DNA from: Penium margaritaceum
Lineage: Eukaryota; Streptophyta; Zygnematophyceae; Desmidiales; Peniaceae
NCBI GenBank assembly: GCA_023375785.1
Contig: SZWC01002441.1
Span: 115,232-179,231, forward strand
Reading direction: 5' to 3'
Length of the DNA stretch: 64,000 nucleotides
Shown: one piece after another, positions 22,566-34,150 of the stretch
How positions within the stretch are numbered: position 1 is the stretch's first letter
How the letters are laid out: every line of letters begins with the position of its first letter
Translations under genes and position numbers: made by a program
The notes under the pieces: generated by a model
The model's database searches: none
Seen by the model: the letters and a program-made list of their open reading frames with translations, nothing else
Told to the model about the DNA's origin: nothing

Positions 22566-23740
22566 CCCCTCTTGGCTCCAAGTTTTTACCTGGTGATTAT
22601 GGAAAGGCTGTAGAAAGAGGAAAGGGTGACATATCTTGTGTACTGTAGGAAGTTTCTGAGAGATGGAAGATTGATCATAATCATTTGCCATGTTAAGGGT
22701 AGGTAATCAACAACTTTATCGAGTACCTAAGTTTGTGCTCAGTAGAGTGGTGGTTAGCGGGTGTCTCAAAGGTCCTATGAGAAAAGACGCTTGACCTGGG
22801 CTCTTCAAGAAGGAAGAAACCGCAAATTATGGAATGGGACAAAATCAATTCCATGAGAAAGTGGACAGTAGCGGTTGGGTCCAACTTGTCAAGATAGTTT
22901 TTTGGCTAGACTAGCCAAAAAACACATCCCAGTTACAAAACATTTGGGGCTGAAAATAAGTGTGTAACAAGGGTGCACGGCTAAACACACTGTGCGTAGC
23001 TTAAGAGATATGATAAGAATACAAAGTATAAAAAGAGTGAACTGAGAATGAATATGCGTGAGATTTAAATGAAGAATGTTACATTCGTACATACTACGTT
23101 TGACCTTCTACAAAGGTAGATGCAACAAGAAATCAGAAGGGTTGGAGTTGTAGATTTTTCTAAACCAAGATGAGACAATGGAAGAACATGATGAAAAAAT
23201 TGATTGAGACATATCTGGATCACAAGTTATTTGCAATTTCATATGGAATCTTGTATTGATTCTCTCTTTTCCTTGAGGCTCAAAATTTTATTGTACAAGT
23301 GAATCTTGCGTTAAATGTTTTGAACATATCTTTGGTAGCCATTTTCACTTTGAGCTTCATGTTAGTCTCATGGTCTAGTTTTGTGTTAGGTAGAGTGAAG
23401 GGTCAAGATAGACCCTACTCTTGATCGGCGTTCCAATTTGATCCACATCAAGGTGAATGAAGGAGGGCCATTAGCATGGGTCTTAAAAAGTTGCAAGAAG
23501 AATTACACATTAAGTACCGTCATTTTTTCTTCTTTTCATACATCCGCCTGGTGGGATGTGCCCTTGCATGTTAGGATTTTTTCAGCCTTTCTTTAGAGTT
23601 TTAAGTGTGTATTTTATACCTTTTCCACTAGAGGGATGAGTCTCGCTATTAAGCTGAGCTCCTAAGGACAAGGTGGCTCAAAAGACAGAGGAGAGAATTT
23701 GTTTGAAAGTGGATGTTGCACAGTAAATAATAGGGATACT
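22566..23740. other. AT-rich non-coding stretch
   Basis: Nothing recognised on either strand. Confidence 0.4.
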
Positions 23741-23744
23741 TAAT

Positions 23745-24710
23745 ATGGTGAAAATGCCGATTCCCCCCTATTTCGTCACCCATGACCCTCATATACCCCT
23801 CCGTCGGCACAATAAGCCTCATTCGCCCCTCCGCCGGAACAATAAGCCTCATATACCCCTCCGTTGGGATGACTTTCCCCTGTCCGCCAACAATAAGCCT
23901 TATTCGCCCCCCATTTTCACTATGCTCAAACAGCGACGCATGTCGCTGCTTAATCATGGTGTTCATCGGTTGGCACTTCTACTGTTGACTCCCTCCCTTG
24001 TAATCCACCCCCTCCCACCTCCCAATCCTACGTTTGAGTTCATTGAGGAACTCGTGATTAAGGGTTGTTATGGAGTGGGTGGCTGGTGGACTACGAGGAG
24101 GAGGGGGGATTGAATCCGTACAAGGATTTCGACGGAAGGGCATCGCCAGGAATCATCGGCACTAAAAAAGTGGGGAGTCAAAAACTCCCATTCGTCTTCT
24201 TCTTCATTTTCAAATCTTTCCATTAGTTAGAAATAAGAACTGTTTAAAAACCCACAAGGGTTTATGGTTCACCCTTATTACACACAAGGATTTATGGTTT
24301 TTTTTAGTGAGAATCTGCTTGGCCCTGTGGTAGCCGGGCCCAGCAGGTTCCCTTTCAATGCATGGGGAGTCTTGGACCCTCCAAGCAAACTACACACAAA
24401 CCACCCCTAGGATAATTAAAAACCCACCAGTGAAAGGCTTCATGATTGTTGAGAAAAACAGAATGATGCCAAATGCCATACAACGTTGGCATGCTGCCTT
24501 TTGAGATACAAGAGGGATATATTGTTCTTTTTTTCTAAACCGTTTAGTTGAGTCTGTGAAGAGGGGGTAAACCAGGCTTATCATTGAAAGGCAGGGGTAA
24601 ATGGGGCTGATTTTTCTGCAAAAGGGACAAATGAGGCTTATTGTTCCGAGGTAAGGGGGGAATATGCCTTCTTCTCCAAAAGCAAGGGTATATGGTGTTT
24701 CTGTCTAAAA
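23745..24710. mobile_element. Fold-back element with inverted arrays of ~30-bp units
   Basis: Left array (about 23790-23925): repeated units of the form AACAATAAGCCTCATATACC plus CCTCCG. Right array (about 24560-24705) has the opposite strand of the same motif, for example AAATGAGGCTTATTGTTCCG and GGGGTAAATGGGGC. The arrays have three to four degenerate units each and are about 630 bp apart. Near 24310-24420 the interior carries a block (CCGGGCCCAGCAGGTTCC, then TTTCAATGCATGG) that recurs at 25310-25395, 26615-26690 and 34060-34130. Confidence 0.6.
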
Positions 24711-24779
24711 TGAATTTGTGGACAATTCATGCAAAAAAAACATGAAATTTTACATCATTGAAAATTGTTCCAATTTGGA

Positions 24780-24915
24780 TTGGATGGTTTTTCTTTCTGT
24801 CCCTAGTACAAACATTTTGTACATGCACGCCCATAGTATGAAATAATTTTACATGCGCACCCAATAACAAAACTATATTTGAAGAGTGCACTGATTTCAG
24901 TTGTTTTTTTGCTAA
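24780..24915. repeat. Block with an inverted copy at 26115-26270
   Basis: CATGCACGCCCATAGTATG, then ATGCGCACCCAATA and GTTGTTTTTTTGCTAAAATC read on the opposite strand at 26115-26270 (CTGATTTTAGCCAAAACAAC, CGCGCATGTGAAATAG). One copy lies outside the 25.1-26.9 kb fold-back and the other inside its loop, so the arrangement is more than a simple hairpin. Confidence 0.7.
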
Positions 24916-25087
24916 AATCAGAAAGGACTAATGCGCAAGTCAGAGGACGTGCGCTAGCTCCTAGCTGCCAGATTTGCGAGGGTCACAAGTGCAGGAGTCA
25001 ACCCGGTGAGACAAACCCGGCTAGCAGAGTAAGCAGGGAGTAGGACTAAACTAGGCGCTCTACCACAAGCAGCAACAAATGTTCGCT

Positions 25088-26890
25088 ACTTTAACAGACG
25101 GACTGGTGAATTGCCCCAACCTTTTTAATTTTAGTGAATTGTGCTCCCCCTTTGTAGATTAATGGAAGATTTCCCCATATTTGCCTCCAAACGTTCTTTT
25201 GATGTTGATTTTGCATCAATGTGATGTGGCATGCATGCCTCGTCAAACTGTTGACGTTGGCATGCCCATCGAACCATGACAAAGCCCTCTTTTGAGGGGT
25301 TTGTGGACGTTTAAAGGGGTGGTTTGCGTGAAATTTACATGGGGGATCCCCATGCATTGAAAGGAGCATGCTGGGTCGCAATATCACATTTCCCAACAAG
25401 ATCCCGCACAAAATTATGACCCTAAGACTCCGAATGTCATTTGGGATACGGTTTGATTAGGGGTTGTATGTAAAAACAGGGGGGGGGGGGTGCGTGTAAG
25501 GGAAGAAAACAGAATGATCATTTCTGCTCGATTTAAAAATTGTGTGTTTTTGCTCGATCATGATCAAGCAATGACCTCTTTGTTCCTTTTCTTTTTAACA
25601 CTTAAACCCCCTAGTTTGTTCGCAAAACATACAAAACCCTAAAACAAAGTAAGGGATTAGCATGTCAACAAGAAAAAAGCAACGATGTCATCACTCGATC
25701 GCAATTCTCGCGTGGGTGCGATGACACCATGGGGAGCGACAGTGATCCACGAGCTGAATTGCTCTTTCATGCATTTTTTTAAAGTGGGACCATTCCGTCA
25801 ATATTATGCCCAGAGTTGGGCCATGGGAGCAATTGAACCCAATCAGAAAACATTAGCAAAGTATCCCTAGTATTCATATGAGCAAGAGGCGGGACATGTG
25901 TTTCAACAATGAAATATACCCAAGTTTTATGTGGTTTCAACCATGTCCAGAATGAGCATTTTGTGTTCCATACTTGATGTTGGTACAAAAGTTTCCAATT
26001 TTTTCTACTGATGGCTAATGGTACAAAATTATACTCTTAAAATTATGCTCAAAATTCACAAAATAGGTAAAAATATTACAGCCACATCTATTTTTGGCAC
26101 TAATTACAGATATTTTGAAACTATTTTCTGATTTTAGCCAAAACAACTGAATTCGGGAAAATCTTCAAACATAGCTTCGTATGGTGGACGCGCATGTGAA
26201 ATAGTTTTGTACTAAAGATACGCATGTCACATTATTTCATCCTATAGGCGGTTTTCATAAATTGTGCCCAACAGGGGCACGATTTGTATTGTTACCTTTC
26301 TGATTTCATCTATGAAATATTCGTATAAAAATCCCGAACTTTGGACAACAAATTGACAGAATGCCCCCATTTCTAAAGAAGTACAAGACAGAGTGATTCT
26401 CCTCATGGGCCGTCGCCGCTCCTCATGGGGTCATCGCTCCCAGAGAATTGTGACGGAGCAACAAAGCTGTTTCGAGATCAAACAAAAACACTCATTTATT
26501 TCCTTAAAACACAACCCCCTCCTGATTTTACATGCGAACCCTAATCAAACCATAGCCAAAACTAATTTCAAGGTTCTAGGATTTTTCTTTTGCACGGGCT
26601 ACTACTGGGCTGCACAATGACCGGGCCCAGCAAGTTTCCTTTCAATGCATGATGAGCCTTGGACCCCCCATGCAAATCGCACGCAAAGCATCCCCTTCGA
26701 ACAACCACAAATCCTTCAAAAGAGGGGTTTCTGATTGTTCAATGGCCATGCTGGCATCATCAGTCTGGCGAGGCATGCATGCCACATCACATCGACACAA
26801 AAGCGTTGTCGAAATGTCATTTGGAGGCAAAACGAGGACATTCTGTAGTTAATCTACAAACTTGGGGCATGGTTCCTTAAAAAAACATTC
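25088..26890. mobile_element. Large fold-back element with long inverted arms
   Basis: The left arm (about 25090-25745) is the diverged reverse complement of the right arm (about 26410-26890). Matching landmarks are GAGGCATGCATGCCACATCA (right, 26770-26790; left in reverse near 25220-25240), TGGAGGCAAA, CTACAAA, CCCTAATCAAACC (right 26538-26550; left in reverse near 25450) and a CTCCTCATGG...GAATTG block. The loop (25746-26409) is AT-rich. No transposase is encoded. The arms are unequal in length because of many small gaps. Confidence 0.75.
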
Positions 26891-28799
26891 GGGTCATATA
26901 ACCAGATGAGTCATTTTTCTACCTCCATTATTGGCCAGGAATGACATGGAGAGTACAAAGGAAACTTTTTTGTGTGACATATGTTGAAGAAGGCCGTAGC
27001 GGCTGGGTCATATGAGAGAGGGAGGAGACTCGGGTGGAGGCAAGAGAATCGAGAGTGGGTGTTCTCGGGTTATGAGAGGAAGTGTGGTAGTTAGTTGCAT
27101 GGAGACTGTGGCTCACGAGAGCTGTGAGAGGGAGCTCTCAAGATTTGTGAGGGAGGAGGCTCTCCAGTATTGTGATGGGAGAATCAAGGGCGAGGGACTT
27201 AGCAGCAAGGGGGGCACAGACTTCTTTAAGTGAATATTTAGATAAGGAAGTGAATGAAACCAGCACTATTAGCAAACTTCTGCGAGGTGCTGACCTGACC
27301 AGGCGCCACGGCATTCGGCGATTTTGAGGATGGGTAGGTCTGGGAAGCTCCTGTTCCAAAAAAAAAAAACTACCAAAATACGTGACGGTCAGCGATGACC
27401 ACCCATTTCATCCGCCGGTCCCTCTGGCCAGTAGATTAATCCAACCTGACACGAAAGCCTCACGGTGTAGGCCGCCCTAACGGGGACATTACGAGCGGCA
27501 TGGAAAGTGTGAAAACAATTTTTTCTCACAATTCTTCACATTAAGTTCACGAAGTATATTTTCCATCAATAATGCCAGACAAAACATATCCTAACTTCAA
27601 TCCATAATCAGTATTGCAAAGCTAGTGAGGCCAGTTACGCCGAAGCAAAAATTTGACATATTCTCAAGCGGTACGTTCTGGATCATCCGGGCATCAAAGC
27701 AACCCGTCCAGTCGTTCAGGTCGGCATAAAACTTCGATCACCGCAGCCAGATTTTTGTCTCCGGTAGGCCAAGAACCAGGTAGGTTCTAGTTTTTGAAGT
27801 GAATAGGAGCACAACACATCGTGTGAGGACAGGGCGGCAACAAGGATTATTTTGCCAATTTATCTTATTATCAAACCCCCACCATGTCACACCTTGGATG
27901 CTTCAAGCACAAGGTCATTCTGAAAGCGCGGTATTACAAACGTTGTTGCTGTATCATGCTAAACCTGGTAGCATTCGCAGCCAGCATGGCTGTAAGTGTG
28001 GAATGCTCACTAGTATGTCAATAATGGCGAGACTGACACGTGTCACTATCGGCACAGCAACAGTTGCCACGTGGAGGAATCTCCCATGGCGCGCATGCAT
28101 GTAATTGCTGCTTTGGCTAACGACCGGAGTACGTCCAACAACGAGCGTGCAAACAGACATACATCCGTGAGAGAACCTAACATGCACGGCCCAAGAAGAC
28201 AAGGTCGCGGAATAAACTATGTCCACTAACAGGTACGTAGAATGTTATCTAGCTTAACATGATAGTGCAAGCGGGGATGTGTACACCAAGCAAAGAGCTT
28301 GAGCACTACACCGCAAGCGACAACTATTTCACAACAATAGTGGGGGCAGTGTTGCTGAGAGTAGGCAGGCGACTACGTGCCACAAGCGGGATGGCTATGG
28401 AAAATGAGCAATTGAAGAGCTGTTGGCATACTACTGTTTCAGCACTAACATCACCAGCTACTACATCCCAACAACACCGCTCGTAGAAGAGTTGTAACGG
28501 AAACGCCACGTCAGACAAGAGTACCCACCAGGAGCACCCAACCAGGAGTACCCGTCCAGAAGTGCCGTCCAAGCTGCACCACACCCCTTTAGTGGCCCGC
28601 TCCCCTCAAGGAGCACCACGCCTATCCAGCAGCCCATTCCCCTCCAGAAGCACCACGCGTCTCCCGTAACCCTCTCCACTCCGGAAGCCCGCATCCCTCC
28701 AAAATACCACTCCCCTCATGGAGTCAAGGTCGGGGACCTGCGCAGTGCCATCAGAGAATCCCGGGGGCTGGACCGTGTATTGCTCCTCTCAAGATTTCT
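26891..28799. other. Non-coding stretch, with a degenerate C-rich array at 28500-28720
   Basis: No gene recognised. A run of 12 A at about 27357-27368 could be a retroposed tail, but no SINE or LINE body was identified before it. At 28500-28720 short phrases of the type CCCCTCCAGAAGCACCACGC recur with variation (CCACCAGGAGCACC, CCGTCCAGAAGTGCC, CCCTCAAGGAGCACC). Confidence 0.4.
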
Positions 28800-29135
28800 A
28801 TGAAGGAAGGTGTTGTTGACATTTATTCAATAAATCATCCACTGGAAGTAGGCTGCACCACAGATGACAACATGACTGGTGGCACAATAGGCATCAAGGA
28901 CATTGGTAATGCAAAAGTCAACTCCAAGGACCTAAGAGTGCCCATTGGCAATGAGGCAAGCCTTACATGTGATAAGAGTGCAAGTGAGGTGGATCTTGAC
29001 ACGGAGGATCCACTTTCCCTTGATTACAATGTGATCAAGTGGAAGGTTGGCGAGTTCAAATACAGCATGCTCACGGAGGAAATCTGGCTCAGCAACTTAG
29101 GCTGCATGCTAGGAAACTACGCCGGGATGAGCTAG
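28800..29135 (+). CDS. Unassigned 111-codon ORF
   Basis: Open frame from ATG at 28800 to TAG at 29133. The product is acidic and hydrophilic (VDLDTEDPLSLDYNVIKWK) and ends with MLTEEIWLSNLGCMLGNYAG. I recognise no domain. It lies just upstream of the purine-rich tract and no promoter is evident. It may be a fragment of a larger gene, part of an unrecognised element, or chance. Confidence 0.25.
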   Translation: MKEGVVDIYSINHPLEVGCTTDDNMTGGTIGIKDIGNAKVNSKDLRVPIGNEASLTCDKSASEVDLDTEDPLSLDYNVIKWKVGEFKYSMLTEEIWLSNLGCMLGNYAGMS

Positions 29136-29719
29136 CGCAGTTGGAAGGATGAGTGGATCAGTGAGATCAAATGAAAGAGGCGTAGGATGGTGGCGAGGAA
29201 GGAAGATGGAGGAGGCTGTGAGCTCAAAGGTCACAGGGATGGGAACACCGGTGATGACGTAGTCAGTGAAGATATTGCGATCGCAAAAGAACTTTAGTTG
29301 GAAGAAATGGTGGCCGTGTGCATGGCTAGGGTAAAGATTGTACAGGCAAATAAATAGGTAGGGTAGAGGTGAATTACATGGGGAGGGATTGAATGGGACA
29401 GAAAAAGCACAGAGGAGAGCCCGGGATGGTGGACGCTGTTGCAGGTTGAGAAAGAGGACGAGTGAGGAGGATGGTCTAGAAGAGGAAGAGTAGACAGGTT
29501 GGGCAGCGACATGGTAGGGAGAAGGCGGGACAGGTGAAGGCCTGGAGTCAGTGATGACAGGGGAAGGAGAGGTAAAGGGAGGAAGCGGGGGGTGGGTGGG
29601 CTGAGGTGGTGGAGGCAAGAGGGTGAGGAGGATTAAAGAGGATGGGGAGCACAGGGTCTGGATGTTGCATGCGGAAAGAGGGGAGAGTGGAATTGGAGAT
29701 GCATCAAGAGTGCCGGGAT

Positions 29720-30140
29720 GGATGGGAGGAGGCCCTCCAATCCATCCCGGGATGGATGGGGGCCAAAAGTGAGAATGAGAAACAGTGAGAACGAGAAATA
29801 GTGAGAATGAGAAACAGTGAGAATGAGAAACAGTGAGAACAAGAAACATTGAGAATAAGAAACAGTGAGCAAGTCTGTCCAGAGTCGCCTGTGTCCCAAT
29901 CAGGGCGCATCTATGAACTTTTGTAGCCAGCCAGACTGTTCCAGATCTTAGCTTGATTGGTGTTTATTGTGCGTCCAAAGCTGATTCCATTGTCATGCGT
30001 GATTTTACACACAGCAACATGATTCTCACATTTCAATAGAAGAGGATGATGCATGAATAAAATTGTGAAATTGTAGGGAGAAACTGTAGCCAACCTTTAG
30101 CAAGGAGCCCCTCCCATCCATCCCAGGATGGATGGGGGCA
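29720..30140. repeat. Pair of short palindromic blocks within the purine tract
   Basis: CTCCAATCCATCCCGGGATG (continuing GATGGGGG) near 29733-29761 and CTCCCATCCATCCCAGGATG (continuing GATGGGGG) near 30110-30137 are near-identical hairpins about 375 bp apart. Confidence 0.6.
29768..29872. repeat. Minisatellite, about 16-bp unit
   Basis: Six or seven tandem copies of GAGAATGAGAAACAGT with variants (GAGAACGAGAAATAGT, GAGAACAAGAAACATT). Confidence 0.9.
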
Positions 30141-31140
30141 GGAAGGAGGCGTCAAAGGGGGGTGGGAGAGAGTGGGATGGAGGATAGGAGGATGATTGGC
30201 AGCGAGTGAGAGGGAGGGATTGGGTGGTGAGGATGGGAGATAATTGGTGGGATGGACGTGATAGGGGGGGAAGGAGGCGGGACCAAGTGACGTGGGCTTG
30301 CATCCATGGAAAGCTTGCAGGGTTCACACTGAGGATGTCAAGGGCATAGGACAGAGACAAGAAAGGGGCCAAGGGTGGGATGGGGAGGGATAGGGTGAGA
30401 TTTTAAGGTCTGGCAGGTCAGGGATGGAGGGAGCAAGAGAAGGAGAGGCAAGGGGACACAGGGAGGGGGGGAAGGAACTTCTATGCAAGAAGAGCGCAAA
30501 GCGATGGACGGGAAGTGATGGGAGGAGCGGGTCAGAGGGTTGGCCAATTGGGAGGGAGAGGGAGGTCGGGAAACCGAGACGGGCTCACGGGCTCATGGGC
30601 TCAAAGTAGGTGGTGAGGCGGGTAAGGCCACGGGGACAAGGACGGGATCATGGGAGAGGCTGCTGGCAAAGGGTGCAAGCCCATCCTCAAGGACATCCTT
30701 GATGGAGAAGAGGGAGTGAGAAGCATCTGGGAAAGGGGGAGAGGAGGAGGGTGGAGGAAGGAAGGATGGGATGGGGATGGGTGGACAAGGTGTCGGGCTG
30801 GAGTGAGAGCAGGGAGAGATGAGGGAGGAAGCAGAGGAAAGCTTGGTGGGAAGGGCGGGGAGACGAGGGGAAACGGGACAAATGGAGTGAGGAAGGAGAA
30901 AAAGGATGGGCCGTTGCATCGGAAAGAAGGAGAGAGTGAAGGCCGATGGAGAGGGACAGTAGATGGAGGAGAATGCAGGGAGGAAGAGAGGGACAGAGAC
31001 AAACCGCAAGAAGAAATTAAAAAAAGGAGGAGAAGGTGGGGGTTGGAGAAATGGTGGCAGGAGGTCAGGAGAGGAAGGGTGTTCCCTGAGGTGCCAAGGA
31101 GAGCAGAGATGGACATGAGGGGAGGGACACAAGCAGAGGT

Positions 31141-31513
31141 GGGGGGGGGGTGGATAAATTCTTAAGATGGAGAAGGAAATGGCGGAGGTGGTGGAATAGG
31201 TGCTGCAAATGGTGAGGGAAGCAGTGACGGTCAAGGATTTGGGAGGGGACCCGACAGAATCGGCGAACCAGCGAGAGGTGCGTATGGGGGACCAGCGATA
31301 CCTGGGACAAAGTTGCCAAAGGCACGNGGGGGGGGGGTGGATAAATTCTTAAGATGGAGAAGGAAATGGCGGAGGTGGTGGAATAGGTGCTGCAAATGGT
31401 GAGGGAAGCAGTGACGGTCAAGGATTTGGGAGGGGACCCGACAGAATCGGCGAACCAGCGAGAGGTGCGTATGGGGGACCAGCGATACCTGGGACAAAGT
31501 TGCCAAAGGCACG
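31141..31513. repeat. Exact 186-bp duplication around a single N (assembly artefact)
   Basis: 31141-31326 and 31328-31513 read identically, each starting with ten G and ending GGCACG, with one N at 31327. Perfect identity across a gap at a homopolymer points to a misjoin. In the copia remnant it doubles a short coding piece. Confidence 0.9.
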
Positions 31514-33130
31514 AATATCGATGGGGCCAGATGGGCTGTGGGAGTTTCCATGGACGATGACACCCAAAGGGAGATCGGAGATGCTCAGGGTACCCAGACC
31601 AGGGACAACGCTGACGGGAAGGATGACAGGACCACAGTGTTGGACGCAAGAGGTGCTACTTAGAGGACCATCGAAGGAGTGCAAATGTTGGTATTGCTCA
31701 CTGGATTCATGGAGGACACGACACCGTCAGTAGCATAGGCAGTGGCAGACAAGGGGGGAGAGGTGCGACCATCAACATAAAAGCTTTTGTACATAATGTT
31801 CTCAAAGAACTGATTGATGTGTGACTCAACGATACGATGACCAGTGGGATACCAAACCCAGTGTGCACGAGAAGTCACAGACACCCTGATGGTAAGACAC
31901 ATGCATCCACTAGAGCCAATTTCAAAAGGCGATCCAGGACGATGTTCTAGATGACAACCATGGTACCCCACACAGTCGTTGGACCAAGATCAGCTCCACG
32001 ACCATAGATTAAATCATACAGTGTCGTGTCCAGAGCAATGGGACGTTTGGGATGCCGTTCCACGCCCAAGTGCGCTAGGCCATAGCCTCTGTCCAGAAAC
32101 TATGGTTGCGCTCGAGGACCATGGCCTCAGTCATCATTGTGCGGCCGCCATCGATGAGGGTGCCATTCTAGCATTCGGTGGTCCCGTTCTGCTATGGGGA
32201 GTATGGGACTGAGAGCTGATGGAAGAAACCCTTGCTCATGAGTAAAGCATCAGTGTCACCAAAGAACTCACTGCCACGATCATTGTGGAAGTGAAGGAGC
32301 TTGCGCTGACTCTGGAGCTGATCTTCTTTGCACCAAGCCCGGATGGCAGCCGGGACAGCTTCCTTCGTGCAAGGAAAGAGACCAACATGAATCGCGAGTG
32401 GTCGCTGATGAGGCTGAGGATGGACGTCGCACATTCAGCATGAGACACATCCTAGAGGAGGCCAAGGAGATTGGCATGGACGAGCTCAAGAGGAGCTACG
32501 GCACGACAGAAAGAGGGGGAAAAGGGAAGTTTGTGCATCTTGCCTGCTAGACCCAAGGTGCAATCTGTGGTGCACGCGGCATGGTTGGGGTGGCCCCTGG
32601 GATGGGTAGGTGGAAAAGACAACGATGGAGTAAGTAATAGTATGCCATTCAAGAGAGGATGGGAAGGGCATGAGCATCTCTTGAAGACACAGGATGCGGA
32701 CAAAGGACTTGGTAGAGGCTCTCACCAGGAAGCGATGACCGTGAAGGACGTGCCCTGTGACCTGCTCACAAACTGTCACTAGAAAATTTTCGTACGTGGT
32801 GGAAAGACCAGAGTCATGGAGTGAGGGGATGGACAGGAGAGAGGAGATGCCATGGATGTATAAGACCAAGGAGATGACATGGGGCCCAGATGGAGAGGGC
32901 AGGCAGATAGACGTGAATCTGCAGATAAGAAGAGGTATACCATCACTCCCGTAAAGACATCGGCGATGATGGAAAAAGAGGTAAACAATGCAAACATTGA
33001 GCAATCGGGACACATGTGATCCGTGGCCGTGCCACCGAGAACCCAGGCTGTCAATGGGATAGACTTTGTCAGCCAAAAAATGTTTGTCAGCCTAAAAAAG
33101 GCTGACAAGAGTGGATATAAGGCCATAAGT
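31230..33130 (-). mobile_element. Ty1/copia remnant, protease and integrase part
   Basis: On the minus strand, about 33060 down: a protease-like region (WVLGGTATDHM), a long poor stretch, then integrase with LELVHANLLG (near 32500), ILSLISDHSRFMLVSFL (near 32400), LHFHNDRGSEFF (near 32290) and FFHQLSVPYSP (near 32205), the standard copia order HSDVCGP - DDHSR - SDNGxEF - STPYTPQQNG. Further down, fragments continue to about 31500 and then dissolve into the purine-biased tract. No reverse transcriptase follows. Many breaks, old. Confidence 0.8.
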
Positions 33131-34030
33131 AGGGTCGGGAGGGATGGCTACTGACCGAGGCAAAGAAGTGAACGAATTATGAAGAAAGATTTCAAGCAGC
33201 GCAGGCAGGGACATACCATCAGGGGAGCGCCGCAATGCTGATGCTTGGCCAGGAAATGCCTAAGGATGGCAACAAGGGCTTCCTCCATGAAGGAGGAAGG
33301 GACCGCCACAAGAGGTGCACCACTGCCATGTGCGGCGGGGATAGTGGAAAACTGTCAGTATACAAGAGTGCACTCATATAAGATGCACTTCATACGATCA
33401 AGAGCAGGGGGTGGTGACAGCCGTTGAAATAGTGGCCCTAAATTGCATAGTACCGGCATATCAGAGGACATAGCGCGCTACCAAAAGGGACACAGACGGC
33501 AGGCGTGATTTACTAGGAGAGGGAGTAGACCGATCTGAGGAACAATGGCAGGGACAAGGGGGAAATCAGGCTTGAGTGTGCCTGAAAGCGAAAAAGGCCA
33601 GCAAGGAGCACGCGCCAGATAGCACAGGACATGGGACAGGCTGTGTTTATGGTTAATCATCCTTAAAAAATACACTCTTCATCAAGTGTACATAGAAACA
33701 CATGCCTTTAGAGGTTTCATGGTACCTTTGTTGAAGTTACGACACAACTTAATTCATAACGTCTGTTCACAGACATAGAAACGTATTGGAATGCATGATC
33801 ATGCAAAACTTTGTAGAAGGTTTGCCATACAAAAAAAATAATCACATTCTTAAATTCAAGGTGGACTTTTTCACAAATCCGTTTACAGTTTGCAAAACAA
33901 TATGTACATTTATACATAAACATGGAACTTGTTATAACTGTAAGGAATTACAGTGCTAATTTCTTGACCCAAAACTCGAATGAACCAGAACCCTCCCAAA
34001 GTCACATCTGGGGAGTTTGGGTTTTGTTTT
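33131..34030. other. Non-coding or very decayed copia gag region
   Basis: The stretch upstream (on the minus strand) of the copia protease should hold gag, but no zinc knuckle or capsid motif is readable. From about 33660 the DNA is AT-rich with no signal. Confidence 0.35.
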
Positions 34031-34059
34031 TTGTGCTTGTCCGAGCTCCTGCTGGGCCC

Positions 34060-34150
34060 TGCAGTAGCGGGACCCAGCAGGTTCCCTTCTATTTTTGGGG
34101 GGATTCTTGGATCACCCATTCAAACTATTCGCAAAAAGACACTAGTGTAC
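34060..34150 (+). repeat. Fourth copy of the fold-back family core block
   Basis: GCGGGACCCAGCAGGTTCCC followed by GGATTCTTGGATC and CAAACTATTCGC matches the block at 24330-24420 and 26620-26690 (CCGGGCCCAGCAGGTTCC, CTTGGACCC, CAAACTACAC). Confidence 0.65.

Larger units (their letters stand above)
29140..31140. repeat. Strongly purine-biased low-complexity tract
   Basis: About 2 kb in which the plus strand is dominated by G and A (GGGAGGAGG, GGGATGGATGGG, AGGAGGATTAAAGAGG). Open stretches on the minus strand are Pro/Ser/Leu-rich and should be read as composition effects. A possible source is the variable linker between integrase and reverse transcriptase of the minus-strand copia element that ends near 31.5 kb, expanded by slippage. 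Confidence 0.6.

Noticed and set aside
27340-27375. A-run at 27357-27368 as the tail of a SINE or LINE
   Set aside because: No pol III boxes, endonuclease or reverse-transcriptase motif, and no target duplication were found around it.
30593-31234. Long minus-strand frames rich in Pro, Ser and Leu in the 29-31 kb tract
   Set aside because: They follow from the C/T-rich composition of that strand: several overlapping frames stay open at once and none has a motif.
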